A program made the position numbers and the translations under genes. 64,000 nt of DNA, from the NCBI GenBank assembly GCA_024742285.1, contig JANSYR010000005.1, positions 248,001 through 312,000 on the forward strand. The letters are read 5' to 3'. The notes below the pieces were generated by a model, which did no database searches, had not been told where the DNA came from, and saw nothing but the letters and a program-made list of their open reading frames with translations. Source of the DNA: a bacterium (lineage in GTDB: Bacteria; Myxococcota_A; UBA9160; UBA4427). Below are positions 50,934 through 60,092 of this stretch, one piece after another; the stretch's first letter is position 1; every line of letters begins with the position of its first letter.

Positions 50934-51629
50934 ATGGGCGGCGGAGAGCACGTGGGAACGGACATCGAGATCGAGAGCGAAGACGGCGCGTTCGCGGCCT
51001 ACGTCTCCGTGCCCGCGAGTGGACGGGGACCGGGCCTCGTCGTGCTCCAGGAGTGGTGGGGGCTCGTGCCACAGATCCGCGACGTCTGCGATCGACTCGC
51101 CCGGGCGGGCTTCGTGGCCCTCGCGCCCGATCTCTATCGGGGGGAGTCCACGACGGATCCGGACGAGGCGGGGCGCCTGATGATGGAGCTCGAGATCGAG
51201 CGCGCCGGGCGGGATCTGGTCCAGGCGGTCGAGGCTCTGCGGCGTCGACCGGAGACGGACGGGGCGAGCGTCGGCGTGATCGGCTTCTGCATGGGCGGGA
51301 AGCTGGCGCTCCATACGGCCTGTCTGTGTCCCGAGATCGCGGCGGTCGTCGACTGCTATGGCGTCCATCCGAACGTCGCGCCGGACTACTCGGCGTGTCG
51401 AGCGAAGGTGTTCGGGGTCTTCGCCGAGAACGACGACTTCATCTCGGCGAGCGACGTTGCGGCGCTCACTTCGACCCTCGAAGAGGCCGGCGTCGAGGCC
51501 CGGATCAAGACCTACCTCGGGGTGCAGCATGCATTCCTGAACGAGGCGCGGCCGGAGGTCTACGACGCCGAGAGCGCCGCGCTCGCCTGGCAGGAGATCG
51601 AGAACTTCCTGTCCGCCGAGCTGCGCTAG
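50934..51629 (+). CDS. Dienelactone hydrolase family protein
   Basis: The 231-residue alpha/beta hydrolase has the cysteine nucleophile in GFCMGGK (about residue 119), a catalytic-type Asp in NDDF and the His in VQHAFLNE. The Cys nucleophile is characteristic of dienelactone hydrolase, which opens the lactone in chlorocatechol degradation, though many relatives act on other esters or lactones. The front carries LVVLQEWWGL, typical of the family's oxyanion region. GGAGGGAC precedes the ATG at 50934, which is chosen over upstream starts. It is followed seven bases later by the methyltransferase. Confidence 0.9.
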   Translation: MGGGEHVGTDIEIESEDGAFAAYVSVPASGRGPGLVVLQEWWGLVPQIRDVCDRLARAGFVALAPDLYRGESTTDPDEAGRLMMELEIERAGRDLVQAVEALRRRPETDGASVGVIGFCMGGKLALHTACLCPEIAAVVDCYGVHPNVAPDYSACRAKVFGVFAENDDFISASDVAALTSTLEEAGVEARIKTYLGVQHAFLNEARPEVYDAESAALAWQEIENFLSAELR

Positions 51630-51635
51630 GCGGAG

Positions 51636-52388
51636 GTGTCGGGGGCCGCCGACACGCCGATGGAATCCTCGTCGTACGACTACGGCGGCGTCGCCTTCTG
51701 CTACGACGAGCTGGCGGCCTTCTACTCGTTCGGGCGGATCGCTCGCTCGAAGCGCGCCTTCCTCGCGCACGTCCGGGCCGGGGAATCGGTGCTCGTGGTC
51801 GGGGCAGGGCGGGGAGACGATGCCCTCGAGGCCGCGCGTCGCGGAGCGCGAGTCACCGCGATCGACCGGTCCGGCGCGATGCTCGGGCGGCTGCGGTCGG
51901 CCGCCCAGCGCGACGATCTCGCGGTCGCGTGCATCGAGTCCCGTTTCGAGACGGCGGCCCTCGCGGAGCCCTTCGACCACGTGGTCGCGCACTATTTCCT
52001 GAACTGTTTCGCGGAGGAAGAGGCCCGCAGGATGCTCGCGGCGCTGTCGCGCCGCGTGGCCCCCGACGGGTACCTCCACCTGGCGGACTTCGCCCCGGCC
52101 CGGGGCGGCCGTTTCGCGCGGGGGCTCTCGGCCCTCTACTACGGGGCCGTGAACCTGGCCGGGTGGGCCATGGGGCTGTGCGCGCTCCACGAGATCCCGG
52201 ATCTGCGCCGCTGGCTCGAGGACGTGGGCTTCGCGGTCGAGGACGTCGTCCGATTTCCGATCGGGGCTGGATCCGCTCCGGCCTACTGGGCCGTGACCGG
52301 GCGTGCGCCGACGGACGACGGCGATCCGTCGCACCGTGACCCGGTCGGCTCCGCGGATCCACCCAGCGGCACCCCGGGCTTCGCCTGA
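51636..52388 (+). CDS. Class I SAM-dependent methyltransferase
   Basis: The 250-residue protein has the SAM-binding motif I (VLVVGAGRGDDALEAA), the acidic strand-2 end (TAIDRSGAM), then HYFLNCFAEEEARR and GYLHLADFAPARGG. The order matches small-molecule or lipid methyltransferases; hydrophobic helices near 170-195 (LYYGAVNLAGWAMGL) hint at membrane association. Start GTG 51636 overlaps GGAGG of its own leader; ATG 51660 is a possible later start. It lies six bases after the dienelactone hydrolase, so they are co-transcribed. Substrate unknown. Confidence 0.8.
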   Translation: MSGAADTPMESSSYDYGGVAFCYDELAAFYSFGRIARSKRAFLAHVRAGESVLVVGAGRGDDALEAARRGARVTAIDRSGAMLGRLRSAAQRDDLAVACIESRFETAALAEPFDHVVAHYFLNCFAEEEARRMLAALSRRVAPDGYLHLADFAPARGGRFARGLSALYYGAVNLAGWAMGLCALHEIPDLRRWLEDVGFAVEDVVRFPIGAGSAPAYWAVTGRAPTDDGDPSHRDPVGSADPPSGTPGFA

Positions 52389-52453
52389 ATTCACCCGCCG
52401 GATCTCCGTTTCGATGCGTGTGCTCCGATAAGCATCGAATCCCGGGAGATCCG

Positions 52454-53377
52454 TTGCCCACCATCCTCGTCATCGAAGACTCCGATGGCCAGCGTGCCGA
52501 GGTCCGAGCCGCGCTGGAGGCCAGCGGTCTGTTCGAGCGCGTGCTCGAGGCGAACGACGGAATCCAGGGGCTGAAGCGGCTGCTCTCGGGCGAGCCGGAT
52601 CTGGTTCTGTGCGATCTCGAGATGCCGGGACTCGACGGCGAGAAGTTGCTGCGGATGGCCGGGGGGGCAGGGCGCGCGGTCCCATTCCTGGTCCTGACCG
52701 CGAACACCGATCCCGAGCGGCGCGCGCGCCTGCTCGAGCGCGGTGCCTCCGACGCGATCACGAAGCCGTATCACACGGCCGACCTGATCGCGCGGGTCGG
52801 GCTCCACCTGAAGCTCGTCCGCGCCCAGCGGGAGCTCGTCGAGAAGAACGAGGCGCTGTCGCGGCTCTCGCGCACCGACGCGCTCACCGGGTTGCCGAAT
52901 CGTCGCGAGCTCGACGAGGTGCTCGAGCGCGAGTTCCGCCGATCGACCCGATACGAGACGCCCTTCGCCGTCGCGATCGCCGACATCGATCGCTTCAAGG
53001 CCGTGAACGACGAACACGGTCATGCGGTCGGGGACGCGGTGCTGATCGAGGTGGCGCGGTCGATGCGGAGGGTCGTGCGCGAGACCGACTGCGGCGGGCG
53101 ATTCGGCGGCGAGGAATTCCTCGCGATCCTCGGCAACAACGACGTCGCGGGGGCGCGGATCTTCGCCGAACGGTGGCGCGGACAGGTCGAGGCGCTTCAG
53201 GTCGAGCTGCCTGCGGGAGGGACCGTCGGCGCGACCCTCAGCATCGGGATCGCCGCCTGGACCCCCGAGCGGAGCTCCGCCGCCGAGATCCTCGAGCGGG
53301 CGGACTCGGCGCTCTATCTCGCGAAGGAGACGGGGCGCAACCGGGTCTGCCTCGAGGCGGACGACGGCCGGAACTGA
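52454..53377 (+). CDS. Response regulator with GGDEF diguanylate cyclase output
   Basis: The 307-residue protein has an N-terminal receiver with Asp54 in LCDLEMPG, Thr82 and Lys104, then a linker and a GGDEF domain with RFGGEEF at 216-222. The inhibitory I-site RETD (209-212) precedes it by five residues, so c-di-GMP product feedback is likely. It should be a phosphorylation-controlled diguanylate cyclase. I prefer TTG 52454, with GGGAG immediately upstream, over GTG 52418. It resembles WspR/PleD-type regulators. It begins 65 bases after the methyltransferase stop and is convergent with the TPR-like lipoprotein. Confidence 0.88.
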   Translation: MPTILVIEDSDGQRAEVRAALEASGLFERVLEANDGIQGLKRLLSGEPDLVLCDLEMPGLDGEKLLRMAGGAGRAVPFLVLTANTDPERRARLLERGASDAITKPYHTADLIARVGLHLKLVRAQRELVEKNEALSRLSRTDALTGLPNRRELDEVLEREFRRSTRYETPFAVAIADIDRFKAVNDEHGHAVGDAVLIEVARSMRRVVRETDCGGRFGGEEFLAILGNNDVAGARIFAERWRGQVEALQVELPAGGTVGATLSIGIAAWTPERSSAAEILERADSALYLAKETGRNRVCLEADDGRN

Positions 53378-53392
53378 TCGGCCTTCGTTCGC

Positions 53393-54637
53393 CTATTCGG
53401 CGCCGGCTTCCTCGACGGCCGCATCGTCCGCGTCCGCTGCGGCCCCTTCACTCGCGTCCGCTGCGGCCCCTTCACTCGCGTCCCGAGGCGCGTCTCCGGG
53501 CCTCTCGTCGAGGTCCGCGAGCTCGCGCCTCAGCTCCTCGACGAGATCCTTGTCCGGCTGGAAATCGACGCCGGGCACGTCGAGCGCCCGCCGGAAGAGA
53601 ACGCGCGCCGCTTCCGCATTGCCGAGCGCACGCTCGCTCCGTCCCGTCTCGGCGAGGACCGTTCGGGCCGCGTGCTCCGGGAGCTTCTCGTCCTGCGCGA
53701 GTCGGGCGCGTACCCCGTCGAGGATCGCGCGTGCCCGCGTCTCGTCGCCGCGCTCGGCGAGGATCGCGGCGAGCGTCGACTCGCCGACCGCGAGACTCGA
53801 GGGCGGAGCGCCGATGTCGTCGAAGAGCTGGTAGGCCACCGTGGCCGCCTCCTCCGCGGCGGCGAGGTCGCCCTGCGCACGCGCGATCCGCGCCCGGTAG
53901 ACCTGCAGCGAGGCGATCTGCGCCTTGTCGCTCGGCTGGACGGTGGTGGCGTCGGCAAGCGCGATCTCGATCGCCCGTCGCGCGAGGTCGTCGTCGCCTT
54001 CGCTGGTGGCCAACTGGGAGACTTCGTACGCCAGCTCGAGTCGTTGCGCGCTGGCCGCGTCCTGCTCGGCCGAGGTCAGCGCCACGCGGAACAGGGGCAG
54101 CTGCGATTCCTCGAGGCCTGCCTCGCGCGCCGCCGCCGTGCGGGTGCGCGCGTAGTACTTCGCGAGCTCCACCGTCGCGGGCCCACCGATCTCGGGCTCG
54201 GCTTCGGCTTCCTCGAAGAGGAGCTCCGCGAGGGCCTCGGCTTCCTCGGGACGCTGCAGGGCGACGAAGTCGAGGGCGAGTCGCGCGCGCATCCCGTGCA
54301 CCGCGCGCCGGCTCGCGCTGGAAGGCGGGCGTCCCTCGAGCTGGAGCGCGGCCTGGGCGAGGCGCTGCCGCGATGCATCGAAATCGCCTTCCTGTCGGGC
54401 CAGGCGCGCCTCGCGAGAGAGGGCGTACCAGGTCCGGAGCGCGCCCGCGTCCGACGTTTCGAGCGAAGCGTATTCGACGGCCTCCGCTCCCGAACCCAGC
54501 TCGTAGAGGATCGGCGCGGCCGGCGCGCCGGTCTCCGAGGCGGCTGCCGCGGCCTCGTCTCCCGGGTAGTTGAGCGCGGCGCAGCCGATCGCGGTCGGGA
54601 CGAGGCCAAGGAGGGGAAGGAGTCGCCAGGCCGACAT
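53393..54637 (-). CDS. TPR-like lipoprotein
   Basis: The 414-residue protein has a signal peptide and lipobox (AIGC, Cys19). The rest is all-helical with Ala/Leu/Glu-rich repeats of about 34-40 residues, consistent with tetratricopeptide-like repeats. A 24-base duplication encodes the repeated Asp/Ala/Ser/Glu/Gly stretch near the C-terminus. Partners are unknown. The Rieske gene starts upstream and ends one base before this gene begins (54639 against 54637), so they are co-transcribed. It is convergent with the diguanylate cyclase. Confidence 0.7.
   Translation of the reverse strand: MSAWRLLPLLGLVPTAIGCAALNYPGDEAAAAASETGAPAAPILYELGSGAEAVEYASLETSDAGALRTWYALSREARLARQEGDFDASRQRLAQAALQLEGRPPSSASRRAVHGMRARLALDFVALQRPEEAEALAELLFEEAEAEPEIGGPATVELAKYYARTRTAAAREAGLEESQLPLFRVALTSAEQDAASAQRLELAYEVSQLATSEGDDDLARRAIEIALADATTVQPSDKAQIASLQVYRARIARAQGDLAAAEEAATVAYQLFDDIGAPPSSLAVGESTLAAILAERGDETRARAILDGVRARLAQDEKLPEHAARTVLAETGRSERALGNAEAARVLFRRALDVPGVDFQPDKDLVEELRRELADLDERPGDAPRDASEGAAADASEGAAADADDAAVEEAGAE
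53432..53479 (-). repeat. Exact 24-bp tandem duplication within lipoprotein gene
   Basis: The 24-base unit beginning GTCCGCTGCGG occurs twice in a row (53432-53455 and 53456-53479) inside the lipoprotein gene. It encodes eight-residue repeats of acidic and small residues, keeps the frame, and could vary in copy number by slippage. Confidence 0.9.
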
Positions 54638-54638
54638 G

Positions 54639-54971
54639 TCAGAACCTCACGTAGAGCTCGCCGTCGCGAAGCTCGATGGGATGGGTCGCGAGCGGCTTGC
54701 TCGCAGGGCCGCCCGTTGGACAGCCGTCGCGGACGTCGAACCGTGCGCCGTGCAGCGTGCAGACGATCTCCATTCCGTCGAGGGGCTCGTTGGTGAGCGG
54801 CCACGCCGCATGGGTGCATCGGTTCGACACCGCGAAATATTCGTCGTCGACACGCAACACGAGGATCTCCTGGTCCCCGACCCGGACCGCACGCTTCTCG
54901 CCTGGCCCGAGCGGAGCGCCAGACGCTTCCTGCGCCCCCTCCGAAGCGATCTCGATCCTCTGCCAGGACAT
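54639..54971 (-). CDS. Rieske [2Fe-2S] ferredoxin-like protein
   Basis: This 110-residue single-domain protein binds a 2Fe-2S cluster through Cys52 and His54 (RCTH) and Cys71 and His74 (CTLHG). The small size and soluble fold indicate a ferredoxin of the NirD/bphF type, or a redox carrier for an oxygenase. The ATG follows a weak ribosome site. It is immediately upstream of the lipoprotein gene, with no oxygenase subunit nearby; the sterol-desaturase-type enzyme at 20457 and LLM enzymes are too distant to be linked by position. Confidence 0.88.
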   Translation of the reverse strand: MSWQRIEIASEGAQEASGAPLGPGEKRAVRVGDQEILVLRVDDEYFAVSNRCTHAAWPLTNEPLDGMEIVCTLHGARFDVRDGCPTGGPASKPLATHPIELRDGELYVRF

Positions 54972-55118
54972 GGAACCTCCGGTCCCCGCGCGGCGCCCCA
55001 CGCGGGAGGGCCTCGCCTGGGATCGAACGTCGGCGGGCGTTCGGACGCTAGCGCGACTTCGGGTCGGAGGCCGTCGTCCGGCGGCTATCTTCCAGCCGTG
55101 GTTGAGCACGGAGGGCAC

Positions 55119-55733
55119 ATGCAGTCGAGTCGATCGAACCGTCGGATCCCGCATCGGCGGCTGCGGATCCGTGGCCTGTTGGCCGTGGGCCTCATCGCCA
55201 GCGCCCTGGTCGGATGCCAGACCTTCGACGTGCGTTCCGACTGGGACGAGACCGTCCGCTTCGACGCGATGAAGCGCTTCTACTTCGAGGAGCCGCCCCT
55301 CGTCGAGGGGGCCAATCCCTTCGCCGACAACTCGATCCTGCGAAAACGCGTGCGCAGCTCGATCGTCGCCGTGCTCGAGGAGCGGGGCTTCGGCGCGGTC
55401 GACAGCCGCGACCGGGCGGATTTCGTGGTGACCTATGTCGTGATGCTCGAAGACGAGCTTCGCGTCGACGGCGTCACCATGGGCACCGGCGTCGGCGGAT
55501 GGCGACGGCCCTACGGCTACGGCGCGGTCGGGACGACCACGTCGCGGATCGACGCCAATCAGGAGGCGACCCTGATCATCGACTTCCAGGTGCCCGAGAG
55601 CGGGGAGCTCGCCTGGCGGGGCTGGGGCAGTCGCATGCTCTCGACCCGCGACCGCAATCGAAGCGACGAGCGCCTCGAGGCGGGTGTGCGCGCGATCCTG
55701 CAGCGCTTCCCGCCAGGCGGGGGCGACGACTAG
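55119..55733 (+). CDS. DUF4136 family lipoprotein
   Basis: The 204-residue protein has a basic N-terminus, then a signal peptide with lipobox LVGC (Cys33). The mature region begins QTFDVRSDWD, then FYFEEPP, and carries conserved-type strands (VTYVVMLED, GTTTSRIDANQEATLIIDF, WRGWGSRML), matching DUF4136, an uncharacterised lipoprotein domain. GGAGGG sits just before ATG 55119. It is convergent with the PAS kinase: the two stops share the bases CTAG at 55730-55733. Confidence 0.82.
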   Translation: MQSSRSNRRIPHRRLRIRGLLAVGLIASALVGCQTFDVRSDWDETVRFDAMKRFYFEEPPLVEGANPFADNSILRKRVRSSIVAVLEERGFGAVDSRDRADFVVTYVVMLEDELRVDGVTMGTGVGGWRRPYGYGAVGTTTSRIDANQEATLIIDFQVPESGELAWRGWGSRMLSTRDRNRSDERLEAGVRAILQRFPPGGGDD

Positions 55734-57928
55734 CGGCGCGCAGGCGGCCCCGGCTTCTCGGTCGGGAGCACGACGTGGAAGCGCGCGCCGGCGAAGGGCT
55801 CGTCCGGATCCCGGGGATTCGTGTCGAGCCACATCGAGCCGCCGTGATCGACGACGATTCCGTGCGCGACCGAGAGCCCCAGGCCGGTCCCCCCTTCGCG
55901 TAGACGCGTCGTGTAGAAGGGGTCGAAGACGGAGCTCGCGTTCGCGGGCTCGACCCCCGGGCCGTCGTCCGCGATCACGACTTCGATCTGCTCGTCGTCC
56001 GCGGCACGGGAGGAGACCGAGACCCGGGCCCCCCTCGGCTGCGCCTCGACCGCGTTCCGGATCAGGTTCACGAAGACCTGCTCGAGCTCGATCGGGTTCA
56101 TTCGCGTCCTCCGGTCGCTCGCCTCGGCGTCGAGGTGGAGCTCGACGGTGGCTTCCCGCTCTCTCGCATAGTGGGCGGTGACGTCCACCGCGGTCCGCAG
56201 CACGCTCGTCAGATCGCTCGGCCACTTTTCGGTCGGCTCGGCACGCGAGAACTGGAGCACGCTTCGAACGATCTTCCCGCACCGGATGGCCTGGCTGCGG
56301 ATGTCCTCGAGGGCATCGCTTCGGATCTGGTCGCCATCGGGTTCGCCCTCCGTGAGGATCGCGAAGTCGGCACTCGTGAGGATCGAGCCGATGGGGTTGT
56401 TGATCTGATGTGCGATACCGGCGGCGAGGGTGCCGACCGTCGCCATCCGATCCTGCTCGCGAAGCCGGAGCTGACTCGCCTCGAGCTCGAGGGTCCGCTC
56501 CTCGATCGCCGCGGCGAGGCGCTCGTTCTCGGCCTCGCGGCGCTCGGCCTCCTGCTTCTCGAGGGTGATGTCCGCAAAGGCGATCTGGCGCGCCGGTCGT
56601 CCGCGCCAGCTCGCCGGTGCCCAGCGGAGGCGCACCCAGAGTTCGTCGCCCGGGGCGAACCCGAAGCGCGCCTCGGCCATCCCGGGACCCGTCGCCGCGT
56701 AGACGTCGAGGACCCGCTCGCGATCGTCCGCGTGCACCCGACGAATCCCAGCGGCGCTGTCGAGGCCCATCATCGTCTCCCGCGTCGAGCGGAAGAGCTT
56801 CGCCAGCGCCTCGTTCGCGTAGACGATTCGACCGTCGCATTCCACGGCGATGCCCTGGATCGAGTGATCGATGAGTGCCTGGTAGTTCGCCTCGGCGCGT
56901 ACGAGCTCGGTCACGTCGCGCATCCGGATGACCATGCCTCGGACGGCGGGGTTGGCGAGCTGGTTCGCGAGGACGAGATCGAGCACGCGGCCCTCGGATT
57001 CCGGGGCCCGGCCGAGATTCGGGCGGGTCCGCACCTGGAGCTCGGCCACACTGTCCGGAACGGCGACGGCGCGCTGAAACACGTGAAAATTGGAGACGAA
57101 GTCGTCGTGCGCGGTGAAGTCGCGAAGGCGGCGGCCGATCGACTCGCCGGGGGAGACGCCGAGGAGGCGCTCCGCCGCCTTGCTCGCGAACTCCACCACG
57201 GCGAACGGGTCGACGACGAGGACGCCCTCCGAGGCGTGTTCGAGCAGGCTGGCGTTGCGCTCCTCACGGGCGATCAGCTCCGCCTGCGCGCGGTCGGCGA
57301 CTTCGATGGCGGTGCGGTTCCAGAACGTCTCGAAGACCTGGGAGAGCAGGCCGATCCCGAGCACGCAGATCAACGCGATCACGTAGCGATCGAACGCGGA
57401 CGACCCCGCGTAGTCCGCCGAGGGGGGTGCGCCGGCCGCGATCAGCCAGAGGCCGAAACCGCCGACGACGAGACCGCCCGCGGTCCATGCGAGGGCGCCG
57501 CGCGAGCCCCCGACGAGCAGGCCCAGGATGGGGAGCGCAGGGAGGAAGGGCAGGATCCCGACCGCCTGGCCGCCACTCATCCACAAGGAGAAGCTCGAAC
57601 CGATCGCCACCGTGGCGCAGACGATCTGCCCGAGATGGCGGACGCCGCTCGTCTGGCGAGCGGCGAAGGGCAGAGCCAGGACCGCGAGGGAGATCGCCGC
57701 CGCGGCCCACGCGATCGTCGGCGGCCAGAGCGCGAACTGGATCGGCATGAAGGCGAGGGCGCCGACGCTCGTGGCCAGGGCCAGGAGCAGGCCCATCCGG
57801 ACGTTGGCGAGCTCGGCGGCCGGAGCGTTTCGGAGCTCCGGAGACAGGAAATAGTCGTCGATCGCGCCTGCGATCCGATCGAATCGCCCTTGGCGCAGGC
57901 GGCCGGTGTCCGTCCGGGGGACGCTCAT
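55730..57928 (-). CDS. Membrane-bound PAS-domain sensor histidine kinase
   Basis: The 732-residue protein has six or so transmembrane helices (about 35-200), two PAS domains (about 230-340 and 350-470; the second with GIRRVHADDRERVLDVY), a coiled-coil linker rich in Glu/Arg, then HisKA with His507 in GIAHQINNPIGSI, an N-box (NLIRNAVEA), DDGPGV and TGLGLS. It is a complete kinase of the NtrB/PAS-HK type without an attached receiver, so it signals to a separate regulator. It overlaps the membrane-protein gene upstream by four bases. Confidence 0.88.
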   Translation of the reverse strand: MSVPRTDTGRLRQGRFDRIAGAIDDYFLSPELRNAPAAELANVRMGLLLALATSVGALAFMPIQFALWPPTIAWAAAAISLAVLALPFAARQTSGVRHLGQIVCATVAIGSSFSLWMSGGQAVGILPFLPALPILGLLVGGSRGALAWTAGGLVVGGFGLWLIAAGAPPSADYAGSSAFDRYVIALICVLGIGLLSQVFETFWNRTAIEVADRAQAELIAREERNASLLEHASEGVLVVDPFAVVEFASKAAERLLGVSPGESIGRRLRDFTAHDDFVSNFHVFQRAVAVPDSVAELQVRTRPNLGRAPESEGRVLDLVLANQLANPAVRGMVIRMRDVTELVRAEANYQALIDHSIQGIAVECDGRIVYANEALAKLFRSTRETMMGLDSAAGIRRVHADDRERVLDVYAATGPGMAEARFGFAPGDELWVRLRWAPASWRGRPARQIAFADITLEKQEAERREAENERLAAAIEERTLELEASQLRLREQDRMATVGTLAAGIAHQINNPIGSILTSADFAILTEGEPDGDQIRSDALEDIRSQAIRCGKIVRSVLQFSRAEPTEKWPSDLTSVLRTAVDVTAHYAREREATVELHLDAEASDRRTRMNPIELEQVFVNLIRNAVEAQPRGARVSVSSRAADDEQIEVVIADDGPGVEPANASSVFDPFYTTRLREGGTGLGLSVAHGIVVDHGGSMWLDTNPRDPDEPFAGARFHVVLPTEKPGPPARR

Positions 57929-58524
57929 CCCGCCCCCGTGCCGAGTCTGCGGTCCTCGTCATCCGCGTTGCGCCTCGAGGCTTCGAGGGCTTCGAGCCGC
58001 TCCCCGATCCGCCGAAGCCGTCTGGCGAGGCCGGTCAGGATGCGAAGGAGGAGCGCGAGCACGAGGACGAGGCCGGCGATCGTCGCGGTCGCGATGCGCA
58101 GCAGGAGGGCGACGAGGCCATCGACGGAGGGTCGGACGTGGGTGCTGAGCCAGCCGGTCTCGCCGGCCTTCGCTTCGAGGGCGGTCGCCTCTTCCGCGGG
58201 CGCTTCCACGTCTCGATCGAAGCCGATTCGCTCGAGGAGTCCGTCGATCAGCCGGCCAGGAAGAGCGGCCAGGTCCGCGGCCCGCTCGTCGGCCTCGGCG
58301 AGGGTCCGGGGGAGGGGGCTCCACTCGACGATGCGCGCTCCGGCCTCGTCGAAGACGGTCGGGAAGGCGATCGCGGCGATCAGCAGCGCGAGGGCCACGG
58401 CGAAGACGACATCGGAGGCCAGCGCTTCGAACGACCAGATCCGAAAGAGCACCGCGTAGGTGAGGGCGAACAGCGCCAGCGCGATCAGCGCAAACTCCTG
58501 CCACACCGACAAGTGAGACGACAT
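57925..58524 (-). CDS. Small membrane protein with coiled-coil end
   Basis: The 199-residue protein has two or three hydrophobic spans (about 9-28, 30-52 and 138-165), an acidic soluble part between them and a C-terminal Arg-rich coiled-coil (LARRLRRIGERLEALEAS). I recognise no family. The four-base overlap with the histidine kinase, and its place directly ahead of it, suggests it may be a membrane accessory of that sensor. ATG 58524 is preferred because the upstream part of the frame lacks hydrophobicity or a ribosome site. Confidence 0.6.
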   Translation of the reverse strand: MSSHLSVWQEFALIALALFALTYAVLFRIWSFEALASDVVFAVALALLIAAIAFPTVFDEAGARIVEWSPLPRTLAEADERAADLAALPGRLIDGLLERIGFDRDVEAPAEEATALEAKAGETGWLSTHVRPSVDGLVALLLRIATATIAGLVLVLALLLRILTGLARRLRRIGERLEALEASRRNADDEDRRLGTGAG

Positions 58525-58645
58525 TCCAAGGGCTCCCGGGGACGATCGTCGAACGGCCCGTGTAGCATGATGCCACGCCAACCCCTTAGACGTCATTGGG
58601 GCGAATCCCTGGGTGTGCGAAGCGTCACCCGGTCGAAGGAAACGA

Positions 58646-59422
58646 ATGGGACCCGAAGCGATCGAGGCGCGCGCGGCCGAACTCTACGGCGAGGTCGACT
58701 GGCGGCAGGCCGACGGACTCCTGCACGTCGCGGCGATCCACGGAGCGACGAATCGAATCCTGGCGATCGGCCCGCATTCTCCGCCGAGCCCCACCGATCG
58801 CTTCGTGCTCGGGCTCGCGCGGGCACGCGCCGACGTCCTGATCACGACGGGTGGCATCCTCCGCGCCGAGCCCGAACTCGTGCATCGCTACTCGGAGCAC
58901 ACGGACGAGGACACCGCGATCGCCGCCTGGCGACGGCAGGCCGTCGGTCGGGACGAGGCCCCGCGGCTCCTGGTGCTCTCGGCGACGGGGCGCTTTCCGA
59001 AGAACCATCCCGCGCTCGCTTCCGGACGCGGCTGGATCTGGACGAGCGCCGCCGGTGCGCGGGAGATCGGGCGTGCGCCGGCGGGGTTCCGCATCGTGAC
59101 CGCCGAGCCGGACCGCGCCTCCTCGACACACGCGGTGGCCTGGCTGCGCGAGCAGCTCGCTCCCGAGGCGACGTCGCCGACGGTGCTCCTCGAGGCGGGA
59201 CCGTCGACGTCGCGCGCGTTCTACGCGTCTTCGGCGTCGCCCCGGGTCGACGAGCTTCTCCTCTCGCGCTTCGAGGGAAGACTTCCCGCCGAGGCGGAGG
59301 GGCCGCCCTTCGTCCCGCCGGAGGTGAGGGAGGCCCTCTTCGGCGCGGCGCGCTCCAGCTGCGACGTCGACGAGGCGGGCGGTCGCTGGATCTTCGAGCG
59401 TTTCCTGCGCCCGGGGCCGTGA
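58646..59422 (+). CDS. RibD/dihydrofolate-reductase-like protein
   Basis: The 258-residue protein has the RibD C-terminal/DHFR fold: DRFVLGLARARADVLITTGG early, then GRFPKNHPAL, and VLLEAGPSTSRAF, a strand and turn of the NADPH site. Relatives reduce pyrimidine-type substrates or are uncharacterised oxidoreductases; no zinc-binding deaminase domain is attached, so it is not a full riboflavin RibD. The ATG follows AAGGAAACGA. It is convergent with the GNAT gene, 10 bases apart. Confidence 0.8.
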   Translation: MGPEAIEARAAELYGEVDWRQADGLLHVAAIHGATNRILAIGPHSPPSPTDRFVLGLARARADVLITTGGILRAEPELVHRYSEHTDEDTAIAAWRRQAVGRDEAPRLLVLSATGRFPKNHPALASGRGWIWTSAAGAREIGRAPAGFRIVTAEPDRASSTHAVAWLREQLAPEATSPTVLLEAGPSTSRAFYASSASPRVDELLLSRFEGRLPAEAEGPPFVPPEVREALFGAARSSCDVDEAGGRWIFERFLRPGP

Positions 59423-59432
59423 GGGCGGGGGC

Positions 59433-60092
59433 TCAGCGCGCGGGACGCAGCATCGACCAGACGCGCGGGCCGCCCGGGACCTGGAGCTCCTCGACGACCT
59501 CGAAGCCATGCTTCCGGTAGAAGGGCACGTTCGCCTCCTTGGACGACTCGAGGTAGGCGGGCAGGCCCTCGCGATCGGCGCGCGCGAGGACGGGCTCGAT
59601 CAGCGCGGAGCCGATGCCCTTGCCCTGGTGCGGCGGGTCCGTGCCGAGCGCAGCCAGGTAGTAGTGGGGCTCGCGGATCCGGTGGGCCCCGGTGAACTCG
59701 CCGAGGCGTGTGGCGCGACGCGCGCCGACGCCAGCGACGCCGAGGAACCGGAGCGCGATCCGGAGGCTCTGGCCGAACGCGAGCCGGGCGTCGGTGGGAC
59801 GCTGCCAGATGGCGGCGCCTTCGACCGAGTCCGTCGTCAGGACGTGGGCGCTGTCCGCCATCGCGTCGACGGCCAGGCCCGAGAAGCGCGCCCACTTGCG
59901 CGCGCGGTTCCGCGGGTTCGGGAACAGATGGGAGGCGACGGGATCGTCGTGGAAGGCGCGACCGAGCACGTCCAGCACGCTGCGGCGTTCGTCCGGTCGT
60001 GGTGGACGGACGGCGGGGCGGACCGGGCCGAAGTCGAAGGACTCCTGGATCTCGGTCACGTCCGTGGTCGTCTTCTCGAGGGCTCGGGTCAC
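59433..60092 (-). CDS. GNAT family acetyltransferase
   Basis: The 219-residue protein has the acetyl-CoA motif in YYLAALGTDPPHQGKGIGSALI (Q/RxxGxG/A) and the distal KHGFEVVEELQVPGG strand. The family acetylates amines on small molecules or proteins; this member has no recognised target. I place the start at GTG 60092, which overlaps the stop of the RNA methyltransferase gene as GTGA, a common coupling arrangement; the longer frame would overlap that gene by nearly 70 bases. Confidence 0.85.
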   Translation of the reverse strand: MTRALEKTTTDVTEIQESFDFGPVRPAVRPPRPDERRSVLDVLGRAFHDDPVASHLFPNPRNRARKWARFSGLAVDAMADSAHVLTTDSVEGAAIWQRPTDARLAFGQSLRIALRFLGVAGVGARRATRLGEFTGAHRIREPHYYLAALGTDPPHQGKGIGSALIEPVLARADREGLPAYLESSKEANVPFYRKHGFEVVEELQVPGGPRVWSMLRPAR

